From NCBI GenBank assembly GCA_028565635.1, contig JAOXYB010037795.1, positions 1 to 13,509 of the forward strand: a stretch of 13,509 nucleotides of DNA, given 5' to 3'. This document shows positions 1 to 7,470 of the stretch, piece by piece. Under the pieces are notes generated by a model. It was not told where the DNA came from. It saw nothing but the letters and a program-made list of their open reading frames with translations, and searched no databases. This DNA is from Phoronis ovalis. Its lineage: Eukaryota; Phoronida; Phoronidae. The position numbers and the translations under genes were made by a program. Each line of letters opens with the position of its first letter. Position 1 is the stretch's first letter.

Positions 1-466
1 TAAGAAGTATACAATCCAAATCCAAAATTTTCAACTGGGCTGCACACCCCCACCAAAAAATACCTTGAGTATCCCCCCCCCGGGGAGTATTTGTGCCACA
101 TTTTAGCTAGGGTTATCTCTGCACATAAAAAATTGCTGTATCAAAAGTATTACATGTATGGCACATATGAATTTTTCAAAGGGTTATATAGTTTTTGCTA
201 CTAAGTTCTTTACTTTTTTTTGGATGAAAACATTATTAAAATGTATTTTAAAATTTAGACAAATTCACATTAGGAATTAAGTGTGTCACAAAGGAGCACG
301 ATTCAAAATATCAGTATTGATACTTTGTTTTGAATTTTATTTTTAAAAATAATGAAAGCACTTTACTACAACTGCAACTTTGAGTACTTGTTTATCAATA
401 AACAAAACGCCCATATTAATTTTATATTTTATCTTAATTTTATAAATGCAGTGTTTACTTTTCTAG
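1..466. other. Upstream flank or first intron of the plus-strand gene
   Basis: AT-rich sequence without a supported gene. A C-run followed by GGGG at 73-85 is a probable length-variable tract. The acceptor-like tttctag at 460-466 suggests that this stretch is, at least in part, an intron after an unseen noncoding exon. I see no convincing core promoter. Confidence 0.4.
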
Positions 467-553
467 GTCCCGATAAAACAATAAACATGGTAATTAGGAT
501 CTGGGTAACTTTGGTGCTATCAACATTGTTGCCACATATTTCTTCTGCACAGG
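467..553 (+). CDS. Exon 1 of the membrane-protein gene: signal peptide
   Basis: The coding part is 487-553 and gives residues 1-22 plus one base of codon 23. An acceptor-like tract (tacttttctag) ends at 466, so 467-486 is probably 5' untranslated sequence and a noncoding first exon may lie upstream. The donor is GTAAGA at 554. The sequence is a short polar start, a hydrophobic core (VTLVLSTLLP) and a small-residue end (ISSAQ), as in a signal peptide. The frame stays open upstream to an ATG at 352, but that extension is AT-rich and would bury the signal peptide. Confidence 0.75.
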
Positions 554-3500
554 GTAAGATTGAAAAAACAATTGTTGGGGAAAATAATATAATTTATCTT
601 ATTTGTTGCATACTTTGACATTTTCACAAGTTGAACTTCAAAAATAAAGGTTTTATTTTACCTTTTATTGTTTGACATTTTCACTTTATGTAAATTATTA
701 CAAAATGTATACAATGTGAAATATGAAAGTTTCCAGGTACTTGCACGAGTTATTTCGCCCAATTTAAACTTGTCAAATTATGGACATTTAAAAGAAATAT
801 AACATAGCAAAAATATGGATTTATGAAAATTAATTTTTTCTATCTGGCACATGATTAGGTTATTAGCAAGGGGACTATTTTGGGTAAAAACTCACTTTTT
901 CAAATACAAACTTCAAAGTTTATAAGTCTAACACCCCTGCAGATACAAAGCGAAAATTTGGGCCAAAATTAACTTCAAACAGAGATCTCTAAAACTATTT
1001 ATCAGATTTTTAAAATTTTGCTTTATTCACATTTTTCCGGCACTCCTATATTAAGAAGCTGACAATTTAAAAAGGAACAAAGGTTTATAAAAGTTTGACA
1101 CACCTTTGGAGATCCAAACTGAAAGTAAATTTTAGCAAAGTTTGAGATTTGCATCTGCAGAAGTTTTGAACTTGCATATTTTTTAAGTTTGTGTTTTAAA
1201 AAAAAATGAAGTTGCACCAAAATCGCCTCTTTCGCTATTTACATAATCATGAGAAAGACAAGTAACTTATTTTTTCATGATCCTTATTAGTACCTATCCA
1301 AAAATGTGTACTTTTATTAACCTATCTTTTTAATTAACTACCTAAAATTAATCTCAGAGAATAAAATATGAATAAGTTGCCCAAACGGGACTTTAGTTGC
1401 TTGGCAGTTGTTTTGCTTGATTTTTTTAAAAGTTTTTATTTGTTTTGCATGTTTTGGTTATAATTTCTGTTGCATGTATGCATGTTATTTTATTTTAGCT
1501 CAGTGTGGTGATCCCCAGTGTATCCAGTGCAATAATGAACAAAAACAATGCCAAAGGTATCCTTACAATTGTCCTTATAAAATGTCCCTTATTGTATTGG
1601 TAGGAGAATTTTTATGAACCTGTTTTTATTCATTTTTACTGCCTATTTAATAGGTAAAAAGCTAGAGATGGCAGTTATGCTGTTAATTTTGTTCTGTAGA
1701 TGATTTCTAGTTTTGTTAGTCCAGACAATTTATTATAAGTCTAGTCTTTCTAGAACTTTTATATTTGTTGTCGAAATGTTTTTTGGAGTATTATCATTGA
1801 CCCATTTTTTGAGATATATATCAAAAACATTTAAATTGCGTTTTCTTTGTTCCAACCACACTGGAAAAGGGTTTTTAATTTGTGCAAGGTGTAAAAAGTT
1901 AATAATGACCTGTATTTGTCTGGATACATGTCAAATTATGTTTTACCATTTTATAAACTGCTCCTTTTTCACAACAACCTGTACAGGTCATTACAAGTAT
2001 ATGCATGTTTGTTTTAACAGTGGTCAATATTGTTTGCATTTTTTTTTTGTATTGACCCAAAGAAAAAATGAAGCTCTATTTAAGTATATGTTATACATCA
2101 CATAATGGCAAACAGCTTTACTCAAAATCAAAGGGATTTTTAAAATTGAAAATTAAATTAAAGTTATGGCAATAATTGAAAAACTGATGATTAATGACAG
2201 GTATAAAATTAATATTTATAATGTATTTTGCTTATTTTTTACCAACATCTTGGGTGTTTACTTGGAATGCGATTTAATTTGCATGATATCAGTTACAAAT
2301 ATTGGGATTATAGTATTCAGTATTTTCTTCACTTGAAAATCTCGCTTGTTTTACAAAAAAAAAAACACTGTATAACAATTTTCTTTTTAGGTGCCTTCAT
2401 TACATAGTTTCTGAAAGTAGGAAATGCCAAGAAACTTGCTCATCAGATTATGAAGTTGTTCTTGTTGGAGAAATAACAGGAAACGTCTGTAATGGTATGC
2501 ACTCCAATTTCTTTACTGTCAGAAATAATCGCATGGAGCTATTGGAGCGATTAAATTACTTTATGACACCTCTCAAGAGAATTGCATTAATACCATGCTT
2601 ATTACTATGTAATGCTACTTTCCATTATTCACAGAGTTAAAGAATAATGGTATAGTTCTTGATGATGTGTACATTCTGCTGATAGCCGTTGTATGTGGTG
2701 GTTTCGTCATCTGTCTTATTCTTGCTATTACACTGTACTGTGGCATGAAAAGGTAATATGACATGCTTTCTATAAATCACATAATTGTTCCATATAATAA
2801 AATTATCGAGTACTAGTGTCCCTTGCATTTTTTTAGAATAACAAGTAATTGATTTTGAGTTGTGAGAAGAAGTAAGAAAACTAAATAAGATTTTTATAAA
2901 TATTAAGACATCACTGAAGACTAAATGTAGATTTTAAGGCCTCTTGATTAGAACTTAAAAGACCTTGCTAAGAACTTGAACATTATTTTTCAATTTTAGG
3001 AGATTAAAGAGATTAAAGGGTAAAAGTAAAACAGCTGAATCACTTCAGTTGGGAATAATAACGGAATCTGGTGTAAGACAATATGACAATCCAATTTATG
3101 CATATGGTAAGATACAAAAACAGTGTTTGTATGTTGTAGTTAAAGTTGGTCATTTTGTTATTTGTAAAAATTACCATTGCTTTAATACAGCTGGAAAGTA
3201 ACATAATCTTGTCATTAAACTTGTGCCATAATAATTTGAACAAGAGTGTAAGTTATAACATTCTAACAATTGATAAAATCTGATAAAAAAAATATTGATA
3301 TATGGGCATCTACGAAATCACCATTTTCATGCCTATAGATTCAATCGTACCCAATGAATGATAAAATGCTAATAAATATTCATAAACAATAGAAAAAAAT
3401 AAGAGTGCTATCCGAAATCTGCCAGTTTTTCTGAAACAATGGTAAATTGTTAATTTCATTTAAGGTAATGGAGACTTAACACAGCTAACTAGTGGAATAA

Positions 3501-5987
3501 ATTCTAGTGACTTCTATGGTCTTGTTACTCAGTTGAAACCTTATGAAAAAACATTAACAAAAATGTGGAGAGAGGCAAAGTCTAATATGGATGAAGTGGG
3601 TGTTTCAGACCCAAAGATATCTGTTTACAAGTTAGTTTGTTTTTTTTACTTTGTGTTCAAAGGGAATAGTGCTTTGGTATCTGCTTCATTAGTGTTTCCA
3701 TCTTTTAGTTGTTTATTCCAAGTTACCCAATGTTTATCCTCAACCTTTCAATAACTCTGTTTAACTAAAAGCTGCAGTTATAGTCTGTTATAGTTTTAAT
3801 TACATATGCTGGTCTGTAGGGAAAGAAGTTTTGCACAGTAACTGATCTATTTTATGTGGTTACAGGGATTGAAAGGCAAAATAATGAGACCTAACTGTAC
3901 AGTATTTTTGTCTATTCTTGTACAGTGGATCTGTAAACTCTACTTTCTAATGTGTTATTATAATATTAGATTACTTTGAAATATTTTTCAGATTTAAATA
4001 CTTTATAATTTACTTAAATTTCCAGAAATGTGTCTTATCATCTTTTTCGTGTGTTGACAATCGTCAGCAATGATGACCCTACTTCTACAATGGCAACAGA
4101 TGGCATAATTTTGCTGCAGTGGGCTGAAATGATGTTACGACGTTACATTTTGAGCAAGAAAAGTGATAATTCCACTACCGTAAGTATAGGTAACACCAGT
4201 GACTGGGTGTCCTGTGATGTCTTTATAGACTGTTTGCATGCACACTTGAGGGCACCACTGGCAAACCCCTAATGATAACAACATCCTCAGTTGTATAATA
4301 TGGATGTTATTGCATCTACATCTGTATTAGTTTGGTCACAGGTTGGAAAGCATCAAAAGTTTCAAACAGCAAAAATGAGTATTAACATGGCAGACACAGT
4401 TTATACAATACAGTTGATTTCACAGTTTATGTTAACACACCTGCATGCTGAAACTGACTGCTCCAGAGAAAATATTTAGGAACAATTGTTGCTCTTTGAT
4501 ATGTACCATGCTAGTAGATTTATAGTATGTAAATATTTACATGAATGCAAAAACATTTTAACCTAAATTACAGTTTTATATTGTTTATACCCTTTAAACA
4601 GGCCAGTAATGGAACCTCACGTAACGGTCACATCAAACTCACAACATTTGAACCTCGTGGGCCTTCTGAGGAATTTGATACCGAGTAAGTATTTTGTTGT
4701 TATGTCTCAGTCCAATCTGTTGGTATAAATGTTAGATCACCAGTGTGTTTCTCTGGTAGCGACAACTATACTTGTTGGGCCTTTATACTTAAGTGCTGAT
4801 TGTTACACCTGTGTTAGGAACAGTGTTTTTGGATTGTTTTAAATAAAGGTAATGGTACTTTGTAGAGAAATGCTGTAGCGGTGGAAGAAATTGTTTTAAA
4901 TAATAATGATGAGATTGCTAAGTTTTCAATATACATCTTTCTTAGCTTGTTACTAACTAGTTTTCTAACTAAATGCACATATAGCAAATATTTCTGTGTT
5001 GTCCTTTAACTAATACTGGATCAAGACATGTATAGAGTATTTACAAATACATCATAGTTCACTGTGGTTCACTAGGGCAAATGCTGTCGAGTATTATATA
5101 TTTTTTGTACATTTGAAGATGTATATAATGTTCACGAGCACTTGCTTTACTAAACTCATTTATGTTCGGTCTTCAGAAATAAACTAACACTGTGTTTGTA
5201 AGCACTCAGAGTAGACTTGGGTTTTCTAATGCTTACTAATACTCGTTTTCAGCTTACCTGTAAGTTTCATTTAAAGGTGAGTACACTGGCATTTAAGATA
5301 ATTTTGCTTGCCTATCGGGTCTCTGCGCTGGTCAATGTTTTACTGCAAATTGATTAGATCTTTACAAGCATAGAAAAAAATATATAACGATTTGTTACCA
5401 TTGTTATTCATTGTTAACATAATGAATGACCACTAAAATATTTTTATTATCTGACGCAGAGCGCAATGTTTAGTAAAATTAATGTAATTAGCATAAGTTA
5501 TCTGTGCAGTAAGCACTTTACCAGGATACAATAATTCATGTAATTAGGATTGAAATGCAAGCCTGGCACATAATTATTTCTACTCTTGTAAAGCTTCTTG
5601 TACTTTCATCATATTAAAGTGTAAAATTTGTACTTTATTTGTAATTTTTAATGTGCTTTAAGAACAAAATATGAGTAAAAATGTACAAAGTTATTTTCCT
5701 CATGTACTGTGTTGTATTGTAATTGTTACTGTTGATTGTGCTGCCATTTGATTTGCGCTTCCGTTGTATGCAACTATGTAGGATCTAAAATGGACTGCAT
5801 TGTATACTAGCCATAGGACTACTTTTTGCTTCTAACAGAAGAAAGGTGAAACTATATTTTAAGTGAAAGTCAATTCTTTGATTTTTGTAGCCTCGAAACA
5901 ATCAAAATATTTGATGCAGAAGTTTATCAGGATTTCTCTGGTTTACCATTTGATGTCACCTTGGCGACAGATCCAGTGCAAGTGTAA
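487..5987 (+). CDS. Unrecognised type I single-pass membrane protein, 9 coding exons, 317 aa
   Basis: Nine exons with GT-AG borders and matching phases join into one frame: 487-553, 1499-1556, 2391-2494, 2635-2752, 3000-3106, 3465-3630, 4026-4179, 4602-4684 and 5891-5987 (954 nt). Seen in the product: a signal peptide at residues 1 to about 22 (MVIRIWVTLVLSTLLPHISS), eight cysteines at 25-75 with furin-like spacing, a transmembrane helix at about 88-112, a basic stop-transfer segment at 115-126, NPIY at 146-149, YGLV at 169-172, a helical-looking stretch at about 170-250, and a C-terminus ending DPVQV. The start at 487 was chosen because it begins the signal peptide and has A at -3 and G at +4. 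Inferred role: a cell-surface or endosomal receptor-like protein whose tail binds cytosolic adaptors. I do not recognise the family, so function is unassigned. The exon model is well supported by frame, domain order and splice sites, but not by any transcript. Confidence 0.82.
554..1498 (+). other. Intron 1 of the membrane-protein gene
   Basis: 945 bases, GTAAGA to TTTTAG. It contains the diverged direct repeat at about 918-1130 and otherwise AT-rich sequence without a coding signal. Confidence 0.7.
918..1130. repeat. Diverged direct repeat in intron 1
   Basis: The segment starting gtttataagtctaacaccc at 918 resembles the one starting gtttataaaagtttgacac at 1083, including a shared later GAT-CAAA-GAAA pattern over about 45 bases. 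Similarity fades beyond that. It could be an old tandem duplication or two fragments of one dispersed repeat. Confidence 0.3.
1499..1556 (+). CDS. Exon 2: first half of the cysteine-rich ectodomain
   Basis: This 58-base exon sits between ttattttag and the donor at 1557, with entry phase 1 and exit phase 2. It encodes CGDPQCIQCNNEQKQC, which holds cysteines 25, 30, 33 and 40 of the protein. The small size and high cysteine content would be easy to miss without the phase match to both neighbours. Confidence 0.78.
1557..2390 (+). other. Intron 2 of the membrane-protein gene
   Basis: 834 bases, GTATCC to TTTTAG. It contains a 130-codon open stretch (1713-2105) that I judge spurious, and the inverted repeat at 1903-1993. 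Confidence 0.7.
1903..1993. repeat. 12-base perfect inverted repeat in intron 2
   Basis: taatgacctgta at 1903-1914 is the exact reverse complement of tacaggtcatta at 1982-1993, with 67 bases between. It could form a stem-loop in RNA or be the remnant of a small element. A second, shorter pair (ggtcaata and tattgacc) lies just downstream, at about 2022-2058. Confidence 0.5.
2391..2494 (+). CDS. Exon 3: second half of the cysteine-rich ectodomain
   Basis: The acceptor is a strong polypyrimidine tract ending ttctttttag and the donor is GTATGC at 2495. The exon encodes residues 43-76 and holds the last four ectodomain cysteines (43, 54, 58, 75). I see no N-glycosylation sequon in this or the previous exon. 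Confidence 0.8.
2635..2752 (+). CDS. Exon 4: transmembrane segment
   Basis: The acceptor is attattcacag and the donor is GTAATA at 2753. The exon encodes residues 78-115, including a roughly 25-residue hydrophobic helix (VYILLIAVVCGGFVICLILA, then ITLYC) with a GG pair in the middle, followed by the start of a basic stretch. The alternative acceptor two bases downstream would give an immediate in-frame stop, which supports 2635. Confidence 0.85.
3000..3106 (+). CDS. Exon 5: stop-transfer segment and NPxY motif
   Basis: The acceptor is caattttag and the donor is GTAAGA at 3107. Residues 117-151 start with a lysine and arginine-rich juxtamembrane stretch (RLKRLKGKSK), which fits a cytoplasmic side by the positive-inside rule. 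They end with YDNPIYAY, which contains an NPxY motif of the type bound by PTB domains and endocytic adaptors. Confidence 0.83.
3107..3464 (+). other. Intron 5 of the membrane-protein gene
   Basis: 358 bases, GTAAGA to TTTAAG. I see nothing in it beyond AT-rich sequence. Confidence 0.7.
3465..3630 (+). CDS. Exon 6: cytoplasmic region, part 1
   Basis: The acceptor is ttcatttaag and the donor is GTTAGT at 3631. The exon encodes residues 153-206. It contains YGLV, a YxxPhi-type motif, and an amphipathic charged stretch (LKPYEKTLTKMWREAKSNMD) that looks helical. It leads directly into the helical part of exon 7. Confidence 0.82.
3631..4025 (+). other. Intron 6 of the membrane-protein gene
   Basis: 395 bases, GTTAGT to TTCCAG. 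The exon 6 frame reads on for about 40 codons into this intron before a stop. I see no other feature. Confidence 0.7.
4026..4179 (+). CDS. Exon 7: cytoplasmic region, part 2
   Basis: The acceptor is aatttccag and the donor is a consensus GTAAGT at 4180. The exon encodes residues 208-258, with two helix-like segments, YHLFRVLTIVSND and GIILLQWAEMMLRRYILSKK, either side of a polar DPTSTMATD turn. Together with exon 6 this reads like a small all-helical folded unit, but I cannot name it. Confidence 0.82.
4180..4601 (+). other. Intron 7 of the membrane-protein gene
   Basis: 422 bases, GTAAGT to AAACAG. The exon 7 frame continues to a stop at 4270-4272, and a second open stretch follows at 4291-4479; neither resembles a known protein. 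Retention would give a shorter product lacking exons 8 and 9. Confidence 0.65.
4602..4684 (+). CDS. Exon 8: cytoplasmic tail
   Basis: The acceptor is ctttaaacag and the donor is GTAAGT at 4685. The exon encodes residues 259-285, a polar stretch rich in Ser, Thr, Gly and Asn that looks disordered and then becomes acidic (EPRGPSEEFDT). The phase joins exons 7 and 9 without a frame break. Confidence 0.78.
4685..5890 (+). other. Intron 8 of the membrane-protein gene
   Basis: 1206 bases, GTAAGT to TTGTAG, the largest intron of this gene. It holds many short AT-rich repeats and no supported exon; I checked it for a missing exon, but exons 8 and 9 already join in frame. Confidence 0.65.
5891..5987 (+). 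CDS. Exon 9: C-terminus and stop
   Basis: The acceptor is gatttttgtag. The exon encodes residues 287-317 (ETIKIFDAEVYQDFSGLPFD and on to DPVQV) and the TAA stop. The last residues fit a class II PDZ ligand (hydrophobic at -2 and 0), which is an inference from four residues only. The stop codon overlaps an AATAAA hexamer. Confidence 0.78.
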
Positions 5988-5991
5988 TAAA
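5986..5991 (+). promoter_or_regulatory. AATAAA hexamer overlapping the stop codon of the membrane-protein gene
   Basis: The hexamer starts at the second base of the TAA stop. If used, the 3' untranslated region would be only some 20 to 40 bases. Other plus-strand candidates are ATTAAA at 6140-6145 and AATAAA at 6799-6804 and 7054-7059. The sequence does not show which is used. Confidence 0.25.
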
Positions 5992-7196
5992 TTGAAGTTT
6001 TTGCAATTCGATTTGCTTAGAGTTTGTAGTTATCTGTATTAAAATTATGCAATCTACTCTCTAGTTTCTAAAAGTTGCTTAAGCCTTTGTGACTTTATGG
6101 AATAATTCCCACGTTCTAGTAGTAGTTGTAGTTAATTTGATTAAAGTTGTGAAATTTTATAGCTGAAAGAAAACGTGAATGCAAGTAGTTTTTATTTGTG
6201 ATATAGGCTACAGCTTTTCATAAAATGATCTTTTCTACATGATTTACAGTGGTTGTTGCATAACATTGTTATGTTTGTTTTGTTTAACATGTGTTCATTT
6301 ATTTTCTGTTTAGTAAAATGATAACAAAAATTAATAACAGTAGCACTACTAAAAACTTTGTAATTAGGACAAGCAGAAATGCCTTCTAGTCAACTAGTGT
6401 AGGATCAAATTGTGACAATTTTACAAAATTAAGGTGGTGCTAATATTTTGTACTTTTATAAACACTTTAAAATGTATTAAATATTAAATTGGCAATATAA
6501 TTTTTATACTAGTAATTTAGAATGCGTAGATTGATTTTAAATGCTTCTGCATTAGCTACCAGATGGCAGGCCATATTATAGGAAACACCAAAATATATTT
6601 CTAATGCAGTTATGCTACAAACATCATTTAACAGCAGTGTCATATACCATTTTAGTAGCACAACAGTTATATCATAAAAAAGCTTGTGTTACAGTTCCAT
6701 CTGTTGCTGGTTTTATCCCATAATCTGCTGCATGTTATCGATCTATATATCAGATTATACATGATGACAATATTGGTCCCATACATTTTTGCCACTTCAA
6801 TAAAATCGTTATGTTAAAACACGCAACTGAAACTATGTTGGAGTGAAGGATGCTTAACAATATGCAACTGAAACAGGATAAACTAAATATTGCTGCAAAT
6901 ATAGTTTTGCAGTGTTTTACCACAAATATCCTGCAGATGCAAAAGCAGTTTACATAGTACAATGCCCCATCCAATATTTTAAAAGGAGTGCAGTTAACAT
7001 TTAGGAACTAGTTATTATGTGCCTATTTGATTTTGTTATGAGTCATTGCAGGGAATAAAGTTTTCTAAAACTTATTTAAAATCTGATTATATATTGAGTA
7101 GCAGATAGTAAAAAAACATAAGGGTATTGTGCCATTCTTCACTTGAAGGCTATATTACATGAAGATACTGTCCCACTTCTACACTTGAAGGCTCTA
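5988..7196. other. Intergenic interval between converging genes (both 3' untranslated regions)
   Basis: About 1.2 kb between the two stop codons. It must hold the 3' ends of both transcripts. I see poly(A)-signal hexamers on both strands, an 8-base inverted pair (ataatctg/cagattat) at about 6720-6757, and no gene or RNA gene. Confidence 0.6.
6298..6303 (-). promoter_or_regulatory. Nearest canonical AATAAA downstream of BTAF1
   Basis: Plus-strand TTTATT at 6298-6303 reads AATAAA on the minus strand, about 890 bases after the BTAF1 stop; another is at 6191-6196. I saw no nearer AATAAA or ATTAAA on that strand, so BTAF1 either has a long 3' untranslated region or uses a variant signal. Confidence 0.2.
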
Positions 7197-7200
7197 TTAC
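7141..7200. repeat. 18-base direct repeat at the BTAF1 stop codon
   Basis: acttgaaggctatattac at 7141-7158 recurs with one mismatch (acttgaaggctctattac) at 7183-7200, a 42-base period. The second copy contains the tandem stop codons of BTAF1; the first lies in its 3' untranslated region. It looks like a local duplication. Confidence 0.55.
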
Positions 7201-7470
7201 TGTTGTAATGACTGCATAAAATTTTCTAAATCATATTCATCTTCATACTGTTTTTCACCCCAAAGTTCTCCTAAGTTATCTAAAACTGATTTTGTCGAAT
7301 CCTTTTGTATACCTTTGTCAGATTGACAAGAATTCCTTGAGGTTTTATATCCTTGTGCGCTGCCTTCCAATGAGAACAAATCTAACAATTGATCTGTGCC
7401 CATTGTTTTCAGACTTGAATTCTCCTGACTGATAACGGTATTTGCTATATTAATTTTAAACTTCTGCAAC
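7197..7470 (-). CDS. BTAF1: BTAF1 last coding exon: C-terminal tail and stop
   Basis: The acceptor is cattttgtag at 7471-7480. The exon encodes [20 protein letters not shown], then [12 protein letters not shown], a variable Ser/Lys-rich stretch, and [12 protein letters not shown] with TAA. A TAG follows in frame at once, giving tandem stops. The apparent ATG at 7530-7532 is intronic, upstream of the acceptor, so it is not a start. Confidence 0.96.

Noticed and set aside
1713-2105. 130-codon plus-strand open frame in intron 2
   Set aside because: It has no proper ATG-led context and is a Phe/Cys/His-rich run from AT-rich sequence. It has no domain pattern and lies between exons 2 and 3, which already join in phase.
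2637-3243. Minus-strand open frames opposite exons 4 and 5
   Set aside because: They are antisense to the transmembrane and tail exons and have no motif or splice support.
4291-4479. 62-codon plus-strand open frame in intron 7
   Set aside because: No recognisable motif and no splice sites that would add it in phase between exons 7 and 8.
6750-6974. 74-codon minus-strand open frame between the genes
   Set aside because: Hydrophobic, Cys/Ile-rich composition expected from AT-rich noncoding sequence; it lies in the probable 3' untranslated region of BTAF1.
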